DNA of 64,000 nucleotides, taken from Paralithodes platypus (Eukaryota; Arthropoda; Malacostraca; Decapoda; Lithodidae). The notes beneath the pieces were generated by a model, which was not told the DNA's origin, did not search any database, and was given only the letters and a program-made list of their open reading frames with translations. The stretch spans positions 5,945,458 to 6,009,457 of the forward strand of contig CM064530.1 in the NCBI GenBank assembly GCA_032716605.1, in the 5' to 3' direction. How positions within the stretch are numbered: the first letter of the stretch is position 1; every line of letters begins with the position of its first letter. Shown in pieces: positions 49,309-59,446 of this stretch. Both the position numbers and the translations under genes were made by a program.

Positions 49309-50236
49309 AAGACGGGGTAATTTCGCCGAAAATCTTGTTTTTTGACGAATAGAAACTGCCACAAATGGAATTTTTTAAATTTTAAATGTTTTATCTATAC
49401 ATTCAGCCTTTCTGCTATAGATGCCCAAAAAAAATAAAAAAAATATAATGTTTTGGTCATGCTGCCGATTTTTTGAAAAAAGTTACTCTCGCGGCGAAAT
49501 TACCCCGCCGGGCGGGGTAATTTCGCCGCGACCTATTTTACGCATCATCTAGCTGGTAAACTAGATAACATTTTATGATTAATGGCCAGACAAAGCACTA
49601 GCGCGCAGGTAAAAGCAATGAAAACATTCACAAACCCAAACTAACACTAAACATGCCAATAGAAAAACGTTGCACGCAAACACACACAACTGAACAGGGA
49701 TGCAGGTGTGTCACACGTGTAGGCCTAGGCACCACTGTGTCTAGTGCGGGTGTGGAGCTGTGGACATGTAGTGCGGGCGTGGACATGTCTAGTGCGGTTG
49801 TGGACATATTTATTAGGCCTACGGGTGTGGAAGTATTTAGGGCGGGTGCGGCGTGTAGGTTGCTAGTGCAAAGTACCAGGCAGCAGCTGACGGCTATTGC
49901 CAACACTGTCACATGCAAACATACAAACAAACACACATACAAACACACCCACAAACACCCCCACAGGCCCCACACACACCCGACCATACCGTCAGACGCG
50001 CCACTAGCCCCGGCTCCAGGCCCCGCGAAACTGCAACACAACCTAAGCCAAACTAGATCTACAACCTAAGCCAAACTAGCAATACAACCTAAGCCAAACT
50101 TGCTCTACAACCTAAGCCAAAACTGCTCTACAACCTAAGCCAAACTGCATCTGAATCCATACAATAGTTTCGGAGATATCGGCGTTTGAATGCAAGTTAT
50201 TAGCATCGCGGCGAAATTACCCCGTCTTACCCTAGA
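49309..50236. mobile_element. TIR element with GGGGTAATTTCGCCG ends (0.93 kb)
   Basis: GTAAGACGGGGTAATTTCGCCG at the left, CGGCGAAATTACCCCGTCTTAC at the right; TAGA is on both flanks. A perfect internal echo, GCGGCGAAATTACCCCGCC / GGCGGGGTAATTTCGCCGC, lies at 49492-49530. 50040-50160 is a CCTAAGCCAAACT tandem array (about 22-bp units, five copies). The 137/138-aa ORFs on both strands (49628-50069) are biased but unlike any transposase I know. Confidence 0.72.
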
Positions 50237-50394
50237 CTAAGTAGAAATGTACAACCAAAGACATTGTAGAGATTATTGTCAATAGGCAATTTTGTCACTG
50301 CTAGTCTTTGCAACTCTCGCTGTAGGCAAATGTTAATTGGGGATGTGAGAATTTTAACTTCCTCATGTAGTAATGTACACCCTATGTGGTGGAT

Positions 50395-50525
50395 TGTGTT
50401 CTTTTATTTATAAATTATTATTTAACTTAAGCGTTGTTTCCACATAGCGATTTTGATTTGTTTTGTCTTTTTACTGTGTTCGTATAAGTTTTGGTTTGTT
50501 TATTTTGCAAGTTTTACATTATAAT
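50395..50525 (+). repeat. Dispersed repeat ('TTGCAAGTTTTACATTATAA' family)
   Basis: Second plus-oriented copy, with GCGTTGTTTCCACATAGCGA at the left end, as at bases 1-60. Confidence 0.65.
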
Positions 50526-50596
50526 AGAAGTAATAGAATAATTACAGTCATTATTTTCTACATTTATACAGAGGCATGAAATCTCTACATATTAAT

Positions 50597-50801
50597 AAAG
50601 CCGGTATCACACGAGAGCTTTTATAGTCAACATTTTTCTGGCAACATTTCTGGAATATTTTGCACTGGTATCGGAAACTAGACTGATGGTAGATGAATTT
50701 AGGTAACCAAAATATTAAAAATGTTGACCTCATAAGCTGCCAGACCAGTGTTGAGGATAATTGTTTATGGAAAAAGCGCTCATGTGATACTGGCTTTACA
50801 T
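50597..50801. mobile_element. Foldback MITE with TATCACACG ends (205 bp), intact copy
   Basis: AAAGCCGGTATCACACGAGAGC and GCGCTCATGTGATACTGGCTTT form the ends. The interior has ACTGGTATCGGAAACTAGAC. Interrupted copies at 54688-55722 and 56192-56928, a half copy at 31070-31240. It shows the empty state of the retroposon insertion at 56293. Confidence 0.75.
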
Positions 50802-50849
50802 ACGAAGCCGACAACTGGCCATGAACTGCAAGATGTTTTTGTTTCTTAA

Positions 50850-51259
50850 TTAAGGGAGCCCACCTCGCTTTTTTTTCTCTTTCTCTCCCTCTCTCTTTGG
50901 CTTGTATCCATTCGGCCCCATTCAGCCTGCTGTTGTAAGACGTTTACCCCCATCCATGTGTCAATATTTTTCTGGCGAGCGGTAGCGAGCCAGCATATAT
51001 ATATTTTTATTTTGACAGCAAGCTAAATTTTTACATTTTTCGGTAGAAAAACGTCTCCGGCGAACCCGGATTTCTCGATACGCTGGCTCGCTATCGCTCG
51101 CCAGGAAAAAAATGACACCTGGAAGGGGATAAACGTCTTAAAGTTGGCTAAAGTTGGCTAAAAGTTGGCTAAAGTTGGCTAAATGGGGCCGAATGGATAC
51201 AAGCCAGGGAAAGAGAGAAAAGGAGAAAAAGATAAAAAAAAGGCGGTGACCTCCCTTAA
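50850..51259. mobile_element. TTAA-ended foldback element, family F, best copy
   Basis: TTAAGGGAGCCCACCTCGC at the left and ...GGTGACCTCCCTTAA at the right. Arms of about 150 bp with GGCTTGTATCCATTCGGCCC and its complement. The centre has GCCAGCATATATATATT and GGCTCGCTATCGCTCGCC. A TAAAGTTGGC unit is repeated four times at 51140-51181. Confidence 0.75.
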
Positions 51260-51335
51260 CGGAGCAGCCTTGGTCGAAAGTTTGCCGATATTATTGTGGT
51301 TGTACAACGATCTGTCGTTATTTTTGTACTTCTTA

Positions 51336-51544
51336 ACCCATCTAGTACCAGGGACGTTCTTTTCATCATAATCTGGCAATATTAGACGATTAGATTCATC
51401 TTAGGAAGGACTTCTAGCAATATTAAGGCTTCAAACTATCTCAACCAACCCTTTTAACTACCACAGATCCTTCCTAAGCTGCGAAATGTCCTTTAAATAT
51501 AGCTAGAATATAATATAACGCACGTTGCTGGTATTCAAAGGGTT
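51336..51544. mobile_element. TTAA-ended foldback MITE, family H
   Basis: CTTAACCCATCTAGTACCAGGGACGT on the left mirrors ACGTTGCTGGTATTCAAAGGGTTAA on the right. Internal CTTAGGAAGGA / TCCTTCCTAAG arms. Confidence 0.7.
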
Positions 51545-51644
51545 AATATAGATATTTATTTTGAAGTACTGTACTCTGTATCAAGACATTTTGATCGCAT
51601 AAGCACAAAATCGACTCATGTTATCTCTAATTTATGATTATTCT

Positions 51645-51910
51645 CAATGTATGTATGTATGTATATATATACTCAGGCACATACTCAGGCCCTGGCCCAG
51701 TGGGCTAGTATAAAATAAACACATCTACAACAACAACACATACCCCATAGCTGGGGGTGGCCTACTCCAGACAGAGCCCGAACAGAAACATTTAAAGTTT
51801 CAATTCTTAGGGTCTGGGACTACTTTCGCGTTCCCTCACCCCTTACTCGGTCTCGTCCAGTAGGTGAATTTTACAAGGGGAGGAGGATTCCTAGCCCCCT
51901 GCCCCCCATG
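51645..51910 (+). repeat. Dispersed GGGGTGGCC repeat with TATG run
   Basis: Starts with (TATG)n at 51647, then ACTCAGGCACATACTCAGG, GGGGTGGCCTACTCCAGACA and GGGGAGGAGGATTCCTAGCC. Related to 1-224, 42590-42930 and 54760-54990. Confidence 0.6.
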
Positions 51911-52344
51911 TATTTGCATTAATTTCATTAATTTATCTGTACTACAGTATGTAATGTAATAATACTTAGAAATGTACACTCGGATACCATAGTCTCTAAC
52001 CCACTCATAAATATTCGTACACTTCACTTATTTCTAACTATGGAAGTACAGTATACAGTATCTCTGGAAGCCAAGTTATGAATGAAATGTTCTATAAATC
52101 AACTACAAAACTATATATAATATTTATTGAAAAGAAAGTTCTCTCCAAAAATCAGTCCAGATAGTTATAATCGCATAAAGCCAAATATATGGGGTCCACG
52201 ATTTATTCTGGGTGGGCTAGAAACTATGGCATCCGACTGTACGTACTTGTGGAGGTTTAAATGCGATGTAATAAAATTGACGAAATCAGCCTGCTCTTCT
52301 TCTGTTTTGTGTTTGATGAGTTGTTGGAATAAGGTTATTTGGGG

Positions 52345-52705
52345 CCACTTGCGAGTTTCTGGACCACTTTCTCCCTCATGTTTAGCCCCATTAGTTTTCA
52401 GATGTTAAGATGTTTGACCCATTAGTTAGTCGATTTTAAGACCTTTTGACCCATTTCTTCGTCAATATTTAGACCTTTCGTGCTATTTAGGTGTCGATTT
52501 TTTCCCTGGCGAACGATAGTGAGCCTGTAATGTTGGAAGAATTGGCCTTCGGTCGGGACATTTTTCAACCGAAAAATGTACAAATTAATCTAGAAGGGGG
52601 ATCTAATGGATGTTTTTTTTTAAATTTGATGGAGGTCTAGGGAGGAAACTAAACAAATAATGAATACATGCAAAAATTGCCCAAAAAGTGAACCATCCCC
52701 CATTA
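52345..52705. mobile_element. Dispersed element, family G
   Basis: Near-identical block order to 47110-47495 (TCTGGACCACTTTCTCCCTC, CGTCAATATTTAGACC, AGAAGGGGGATCTAAT). GGGACCACTTGCGAGTTT repeats on both flanks (52340 and 52710). Confidence 0.55.
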
Positions 52706-52794
52706 ATTGGGACCACTTGCGAGTTTTTGGCTATAAGGAAGTTGGTGCCATAAACCTCGGTATTAAACAGAAATACAAATAACAAAGTACAGTG

Positions 52795-53213
52795 TGGTGA
52801 TGGGTTGGTCTATCAGAGTGAGAACTGAGCGATCTCTGCCATACCCATAGCTTACTCTGACTGTTCCTTTAACTTATATATTTTCTAGATCTCAAGTGAT
52901 GGCGTCTTTTCCGTGGATTGACCTCCCAATCTACCAAGATTGGAAGCCAAAGCGTCACATTTTTCCCTTGCCCCTCAACTTTCTCTTCATAATTGCTGAG
53001 GGGCACAGGGCCCTGGGTGGGGCTTTGGTTTCCCGGGCGTTTCCGCACCCTCCTCAGCTCCCCGCCATGGAGTGGCTTCGGTCACCCAGGCTTTATTGTG
53101 GTCGGCAGGGAGGGTTCTGTGGGGGCGCTCGGTTATGGCCTTGGAATTGCTCGGGGCCTTGGGGCTGTTCGGCCAGGCAGCTTGGGGAACAACAACAACA
53201 ACAACAACAAAGT
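52795..53213 (+). mobile_element. (AAC)n retroposon, 5'-truncated copy
   Basis: Begins TGGTGATGGGTTGGTCTATC and ends with about seven AAC units. Flanked on both sides by ACAAAGTACAGT (52783 and 53206), a probable target-site duplication. Confidence 0.8.
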
Positions 53214-53445
53214 ACAGTAGATGTCTAATGGATAAAACTTATGTTGAATTTAGTTGTATGTATTTATAAATTTACTACAACTGCATTTTAGCTGGTAATT
53301 CTGCTAAATACCAGTGTAAAAAAACTCCAGCTTCCTTATAGCCTGAAACTCGCAAGTGGTTATTTGGGACCAGTGTGTTGCTCCCATTATTCCCACATGG
53401 ATCCTAGAGGGTCAGGTGGTGCTGGAGCTGGAGCCTTCCACATAA

Positions 53446-53660
53446 CTATAAAGGTAGCACCAACGAACTTGACAATTTTCTTGACCCCTTAACTTCTCAA
53501 AACTCAAAATGAATGAAAGCAATCGAACTGAAATTTCTATCATTAGGGAAGAGCCCACCAGGAAATAGGTGTGGATATTTACAGCCAGTTTGCTCTAGGC
53601 CCTTTTGAGTTATGAGAAGTTGGGGTCAAGAAAATTGTCAAGTTCGTTGGCGCTACCCAA
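53446..53660. mobile_element. Foldback MITE with GGTAGC(G)CCAACGAA ends, copy 1
   Basis: GGTAGCACCAACGAACTTGA on the left and GTCAAGTTCGTTGGCGCTACC on the right, with AACTTCTCA / TGAGAAGTT arms. Central GAAATTTCTATCATT. Copies at 57683-57902 and 60600-60825. Confidence 0.8.
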
Positions 53661-53849
53661 ATTATGTTTCCACTACCAATAATGCCAGGTGTAGGTCACC
53701 AAAGTTCACATGTGTAGACTTATTTGTTGAGCATGCACAGTACAGTATTAATAGTTATTATAGTACTACTGTATAGAGTTTATATTTTATATAGTATAGT
53801 ATAATGTTGTTGTTCCCCAGGCTGTCTAACTGAACAGCCCCAAGGTCCC

Positions 53850-54330
53850 GATTATGTATTTATGTATGTATGTATATGCTCAGGCCCAATCCCCACTTTT
53901 CCTATTTTTATTTTTATTTTCTATTTTACACTATTTTATTATTTTTTTGTTTTTTATTTTCTTGGGGGTGTCCCGATTATACTTGGCCTTAACCCGGGAA
54001 TGGCGGAAAAGATCTTAAGAAGTTTTACTGGGCAACGGCGGAAAAGCTCTTAAGAGGGAAGGCCTAAAAAAAAAAAACATTTTAAAAGGCCCCAGTAGCA
54101 CTAAAAAAAATTTTTTTTTTTTTTTCTCCCTATACCTCATATCACTCCACATCCCCTCCTTCCCCCCTTTCCCCTCCCCCTTCAATTATCACCTATTTTC
54201 CCTGTTATTCCCTAATTTGTTGGTATATTTTTGTGCTAACATTAGCAAACTGTTTGGAGGATGTGCTTATGTGCCTAGCGAGTGTGTTGGGAGAGGTTGA
54301 TGGTGGGGTGAATGAGTCAGTCAAGCTTGA
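53850..54330. repeat. Diverged relative of the 20-21 kb palindrome arm
   Basis: Contains AAGCTCTTAAGAGGGAAGGC and AATTATCACCTATTTTCCCTGTTATTCCCT and GTGCTAACATTAGCAAAC as in 20640-20850, next to poly(A)/poly(T) runs at 54067-54124. A (TATG)n-CAGGCCCAATCCCCACTTTT segment precedes it and recurs at 54755. Confidence 0.6.
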
Positions 54331-55129
54331 GGCCTTGCAAGGGGAGGAGTTGCCTCACATTGCTCCACATTTCATGAATGGGCTGCTCCATGTTTATTCG
54401 CAATTTTGACCAGAAAAATTATATTTCCACTTGTTTTATTGTTGTTACAGGTTACTATCTTCATAGTGAAGGTAAAATAGGCGCATATGAATAAGTAATA
54501 ACGATATTTATCGTAAAATGACAATTATAGGCATGAATGGAGCCTAATATCGTCGCCCAGAACAGTGGTGTTCAATACACACAGCTCGCCGTTTATAGGT
54601 TAAAGTAGATTTTGTAATTTCAGTAGCCTACTAACATAAAAAATATGCATAAGCAAATGACTGAGAGCGCTAGTCGAGTAAGGAGGGTATCACACAAACG
54701 CTTTTATCGTCCACTTTCATCCTCTACATGTGTCTGACAGCCTATGAGATATGTATGTATGTATATGCTCAGGGCCAATCCCCACTTTTTCTATTTTTAT
54801 TATTATTTTCTATTTTACTCTTATTTTATTATTTTTTTGGTTTTATTTTCTTGGGGGTGGCCGACTCAAGACAGAGCAAGAACAGGGAAAACACAAGACA
54901 GAACAACGAACAAACACAGACACAACACAAAATTCACACACATCTAGGTCACCCAGGAGAACACCCAAAGACCATGGTCACCAAGGTTGCTCCAGCACTC
55001 CCCCGGCCCCCGACCACCCGGAGAGGCTCCGATCTCGGCAGGCAGACATGCAGCGGAGCCAAAGCCACAAGCCCGCCCACCACACTTCCAGGCGCACCCT
55101 TCATATTAATCGTCTCCCCGGGCCAGGCG

Positions 55130-55540
55130 CTTGATGGACTATTATCTAGTCCAACTTACGCCCGACCCCTTCCCCCAAATGACCACGTGTTCACTCAACT
55201 ATTCACAAGCATTCTCCATTCATTCCTGTTTATTACCACTTCCTTTGCCTGATCTATAGTCATTCCTCTATTATCCAAAGCTTGTCTTACACAGTCTCTC
55301 CATCTCAATGGGGGTCTTCCTGCCCTTCTATCTCCCCTTGTATCTGACTCACATATTCTCTATGTAAGCCTTTCATCTCCCATTCGTTCAACATGACCAT
55401 ACCAGCTCAGCACCCTTCTGTCCAATCTGGCTGACAGATAAGCCTTATAAATATTTCTGTCATTTACATTATCTACCTTCCGTCTAGTTTCTGATACCAT
55501 TGCCAAAGATCCCAGGGATGTTTTATTGTGTTTTTTACAC
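55130..55540 (-). mobile_element. LINE 3' fragment (YGHVERMGDERLT type)
   Basis: Minus-strand ORF pieces: RKVDNVNDRNIYKAYLSARL, DRRVLSWYGHVERMGDE, then in shifted frames RAGRPPLRWRDCVRQALD. Same general C-terminal region as the other LINE ends here but a different subfamily. The adjoining upstream sequence (54990-55130) may belong to it. Confidence 0.68.
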
Positions 55541-55582
55541 CAACCAACTTCACATCTAAACTCAATTGATGAAATCAACAAA

Positions 55583-55665
55583 TACATGTGGCACTCCGAG
55601 GACTCGAACCCAGGATACTCACATCGAAATTCCGCGCACTATGCATTATGCTATCAAGACAGTTA
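55583..55665 (-). repeat. tRNA-like SINE fragment
   Basis: Minus-strand B box GGGTTCGAGTCCTCGG and CTGTCTTGATAGCATAATGC head. Family as at 61205. Confidence 0.55.
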
Positions 55666-56191
55666 CCAGAATAATGTTTACCATTGGAAGTTGAAGATAA
55701 AAGCTCTCGTATGATACCCTCTTAACCTGAGATGGTGTTTATCACCACAGGCTTGTTTTCCAGGGGTAGGCAAGGCTTTATAGTCAAGACTGTAAGTCTA
55801 TATTGTCTTTACATAATTATGGTATCACAATTTGTTTTCTCACTATATGGAAGTATTTTATGTAAGATTATTGTATCAGCATCTCTTTGTAAATATAGTA
55901 CAATTTGTTTAAAAAAAAAATGTTTCTTTTATATTACATTATACAGTACTGGTTAATTATAAGACATATTTCCCATTTTACCGCATTTGCCTCACAACTG
56001 AGAGAACTTGAGTTCAATTCCCGAGCAGGACGAGATGGATGGGCAGTGTCCTCACACCTGACACCTCTGTTCACCTATTAATATATAGGAACCAGGAGTA
56101 AGTTGACTTTGTGAAATAATTATTGGGGAGATAAACTGTGGTAAATTGAATATTATGTATTAGCTGTAGCTCCTGTATATCTGATTGGGTA

Positions 56192-56928
56192 AAAAGCCGG
56201 TATCACATGAGCGCTTTTATAGTCAACATTCAATGATCCAAATTTTTCTGGCAAAATTTCTGGACTATTTTGTACTGGTATCGGAAACTAGGCCGTGGGC
56301 GGGTGCCCAACCCCAAAAGGGATTGAAATAGGGGAGTTATCCCCCCGCCAAAGGTGGCTTTCTAGGGCCTTTCCTAGCTGATGCTGAGAGGATTGGGTTC
56401 TAGTCATGTGGTGATGGGCTGGTCTATCAGAGTGAGAACTGAGCGATCTCTGCCATACCCATAGCTTACTCTGACTGTTCCTTTTACTTCTACATTTTCT
56501 AAATCTTAAGTGACTGCGTCTCTTCCGTGGATTGACCTACCAATCTACCAAGATTGGAAGCCAAAGCGTCACATTTTTCCTTTGCCCCCAGCTTTCTCTT
56601 CAAAATTGCTGAGGGGCACAGGGCCCTGGGTGGGGCTTTGGTTTTCCGGGCGTTTCCGCACCCTCCTCAGCTCCCCGCCATGGAGTGGCTTCGGTCACCC
56701 AGGCTTTATTGTGGTCGGCAGGGAGGGTTCTGTGAGGGCGCTCGGTTATAGCCTTGGCTTTGCTCGGGGCCTTGGGGCTGTTCGGCCAGGCAGTTTGGGG
56801 AACAACAAGAACAACAACAACTAGACCGTTGGTAGATGAATTTAGGTAACCGAAATATTGCAAATGTTGACCTCATAAGCTGCCAGACCAGTGTTGAGGG
56901 AAAAAGCGCTCGTGTGATACCAGTTTAA
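56192..56928. mobile_element. TATCACACG MITE interrupted by a retroposon
   Basis: Left part to GGTATCGGAAACTAGG (56292), right part from ACTAGACCGTTGGTAG (56819). Compared with the intact copy (50597-50801), the split is exactly at the ACTAG site. Confidence 0.8.
56293..56822 (+). mobile_element. (AAC)n retroposon, full-length, with target-site duplication
   Basis: Starts GGGCGGGTGCCCAACCCC and ends AACAACAACAACAAC. Flanked by AACTAGGCCGT and AACTAGACCGT (one mismatch), absent as a duplicate in the intact MITE. This fixes the element's ends at about 530 bp. ORFs at 56510-56863 are repeat sequence. Confidence 0.83.
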
Positions 56929-57009
56929 CTCACGCATAACACGCTCAAAAAGACAAATACACATAGATGAGCAGTCCTGTATGGGTTTTGAAGCTAAACT
57001 AATCAAAAT

Positions 57010-57687
57010 AGATCTTGGTTATGAGTACATAGATACATACATGCATAACATTTTAAGACTGTGATCCACAAATACTGTACTTGCAGTTTGTCTCTTTTCC
57101 AAATGGCGCGTTCCAGGCAACCCATCCAGTCCTGTGAGAGTCTTGTTCTAGACTCAGTGGTCTGGTTAAACAAACTTTTAATTATTATTATTCCAGGCAA
57201 CCCTGTTAAGGGCTGCTTCACTTGTCAAGTTTTTGGATTTGAGATCAGCACGTATAGTCCGATCCCAGGTCTTCCTCGGTCCACCCCTTGGTGCAGCTCC
57301 CTCCACAATCACAAACCTGCATCTTTTCACCCAATTTTGTTCATCCATTCTTCTCCACATGCCCATACCATCCCAGTCTACTTGTTCGCATCTCCTCGCT
57401 AATACTCTTTATACCTAAACGTCTCATCAGCTCATCATTTGTTATTCTATCTTGCAGTTTGGCCCCACACATCCATCTCGCCATTCTGTTGACATCCTAT
57501 ACTTTAACGGCCCATGTTTCTGAAGCATACACCTTTCCCTTCAGGGGGGAGAGGCATTCTTTTCATGATCTGAATTGGCAGCAGTTCTCTGAACTTCCCC
57601 CAGCCACATCTAATTCTAGCGACAGTGGCAGCCTTGGCCCCACCACCGGCAGAGGAATCCGCTATCGCCTGACCATCGCTGACTATA
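57010..57687 (-). mobile_element. LINE C-terminal fragment, minus strand
   Basis: 57710-57504 in the minus strand reads SAGGGAKAATVARIRCGWGK and FRELLPI, a stretch typical of non-LTR elements. Then QDRITNDEL-like text, and 57366-57178 reads MDEQNWVKRCRFVIVEG, AAPRGGPRKTWDRTIRADLK. A small insertion at 57095-57190 duplicates ATTCCAGGCAACCC. Same family as 42207-42590. Dead. Confidence 0.75.
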
Positions 57688-57902
57688 GGTAGCGCCAACG
57701 AACTTGACAATAATCTAGACCCCTTAACTTCTCATAGCTCAAAAAGGGCGTAGAGAAAACTGACTGTAAATATCCACATCTATTTCCTTGTGGAAATTTC
57801 CCAAATGATAGAAATTTCAGCTCGATTGCTTTCATTCATTTTGAGCTATCAAAAGTTAAGGGGTCAAGATTATTGTCAAGTTCGTTGGCGTTACCTATAG
57901 CC
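57683..57902. mobile_element. Foldback MITE inserted in the LINE, copy 2
   Basis: CTATAGGTAGCGCCAACGAA at the left and TTCGTTGGCGTTACCTATAG at the right. TATAG on both sides may be target duplication or part of the TIR. Removing it restores an open LINE-strand frame into 57903-57960. Confidence 0.8.
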
Positions 57903-58090
57903 GCCCATCAATCAGAAGGGGGCATGAGAGATTCACAGTTGTCCCATTCATTGATTTCACAAAATGCCAGGCCCTCGTACAGGAGCCTGAAAACCTCTGG
58001 GATGAGCAGAAGGTCCCCCAGGCACACCTCTGAGTCGCCAACAAAATCTTCATGCACCTTGAAATACTGGGTGCGAAGGGAATTTAACCC
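57903..58090 (-). other. ORF-like remnant next to the LINE, unrecognised
   Basis: Minus strand reads YFKVHEDFVGDSEVCLGD, then LLLIPEVFRLLYEGLAF, before a TGA. The plus strand is open in the matching register as well. It probably belongs to the LINE at 57010-57687, but the match is weak. A good AG (CGCACCCAG) precedes it on the minus strand, so an exon is not excluded. Confidence 0.3.
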
Positions 58091-58275
58091 TCCTGAAAAC
58101 TCCCCAGGTTTTGAGATGCCTGGTGCGGGGCTCGAACCCTGGAGGGATTTTAACCCTCCTGAAAACTCCCCAGGTTTTGAGATGCCTGGTGTGGGGTTCG
58201 AACCCTGGTTAGTGGCCATATCACCTGTAGGTCAAACCAGACCCGCGCGCTAACCCCTGTACTACCACGGACATA
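58090..58275 (-). repeat. tRNA-derived SINE with a 62-bp tandem duplication
   Basis: Minus strand: A-box region GTGGTAGTACAGGGGTTAGC, B box GGGTTCGAACCCC, then a 3' part CATCTCAAAACCTGGGGAGT that occurs twice (58093-58150 and 58155-58212). Confidence 0.6.
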
Positions 58276-59404
58276 CAATAGGATAGTAACCTTAGTTCTC
58301 CTTGAAAGAACCAGGTGATAGTCTCGTAGCGATTCACGTGATGGGTTTATTAGACTTCGCCATGAACGACTGTTTTACACTCCCAGACGTCAACTCGGGT
58401 AGTGCAGTATTAAGGTTGCGGGATTTTTTCGAGAGCATTACAGTTTTAGCTTTAAGGGGATATGGGGAGGCGTTAAATTTAGCTTGAAGGGGAATCTAGG
58501 GGTATGTTTTAGCTTGAAGGGTGTCTAGGGAGCTGTTGTTTTTTCTTAGGCTAGGGGTAAGCTAGCAATGAATGTTTGAAAATTACAAAAACAGAAAGGC
58601 TCAATAATAATTATAATAAAAACAAAATAATCAATAACCAAACATATTAGTTTTCCTTTCCTTTTTAGCTAAGTATCTCCCAGGTTTTATAGATCCCAAT
58701 TTATTACAGTAGGCCTACTGTTTTTTTTTTTTTTTTTCGAGATACCAACTGTTCTCTCTCTCTCTCTCGTCCGTAATTAATATTCGTGTTTCATTATTAT
58801 TATTACTAGTATTATTATTATTAATACTATTATTATTATTTATATTTATATTACTATAACAAAGCAAAATAATTTATTTGTAGCCTATGTCTTCCCCCTT
58901 CAACACAAGCCCCAACACTCTTGAGAACGTTTAAGCTGAAGGATGGTGTATTTGTGTGTGTAAATGTGAGTGTATATTTGTATGTTTATGTCAAATGTGT
59001 GAGCTTATACAGTAATTGTGATGGAGTGTTGCGAGTAACTTTAAATATAAATAAGTTGACGCTTATTATTCCATTTTCTTTTAATATCGTACGAGAGAGA
59101 ATATATTTTTATGGTAAACTAAACTATACTGATCTAATATCCAATTAATTATTAAATGTATTTTATGACAATTCTAACAATACTTCTAATATTATGTATA
59201 TGTATATGAAGTGTTACATAATAGAAAAACATTGCGATGATCTGAGGTAAAAACAAAAAACAAAAACAAAAACTGCAGATTCAAATTAGGCTAGGCTATG
59301 TTGAGTCCGTAAGGGTGATGTCGACAGTATAGTCTACTCTAGAGACTCCGACTTGTCGGACGTAGTCAATATCTCTCTGTTTTTTTCGTGTTTGTCCAGC
59401 TTAG
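58276..59404. other. AT-rich intergenic stretch, no gene seen
   Basis: Includes AGCTTGAAGGG repeats (58484, 58512), a T run (58722), a CT run (58755-58768) and an ATT microsatellite (58793-58850). Just before the next ORF, 59380-59399 is a good polypyrimidine-AG (TTTTTTTCGTGTTTGTCCAG). Confidence 0.5.
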
Positions 59405-59446
59405 CTTCTTGAAAACTCAATTATTTTCATCAATATAAATATATTC

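Larger units (their letters stand above)
54688..55722. mobile_element. TATCACACG MITE split by several insertions
   Basis: Left part GGAGGGTATCACACAAACGC at 54688-54750 and right part AAAGCTCTCGTATGATACCCTC at 55640-55722. Between them: the GGGGTGGCCGACTC repeat (54755-54990), a C-rich stretch, a LINE 3' fragment (55130-55500) and a tRNA-like SINE (55583-55665). Confidence 0.6.

Noticed and set aside
49628..50069. Overlapping 137/138-aa ORFs on opposite strands
   Set aside because: Low-complexity (ACA/CAC and TAGTGCGG-type repeats) inside a TIR element; no domain visible.
57288..58033. Plus-strand reading across the MITE (HDLNWQQFSELPP ... RGIRYRLTIADY ... VPFIDFTKCQ) that looks protein-like
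   Set aside because: Antisense, same codon register, of the LINE text SAGGGAKAATVARIRCGWGK on the minus strand, which is the recognisable family. Both strands stay open by chance of register.
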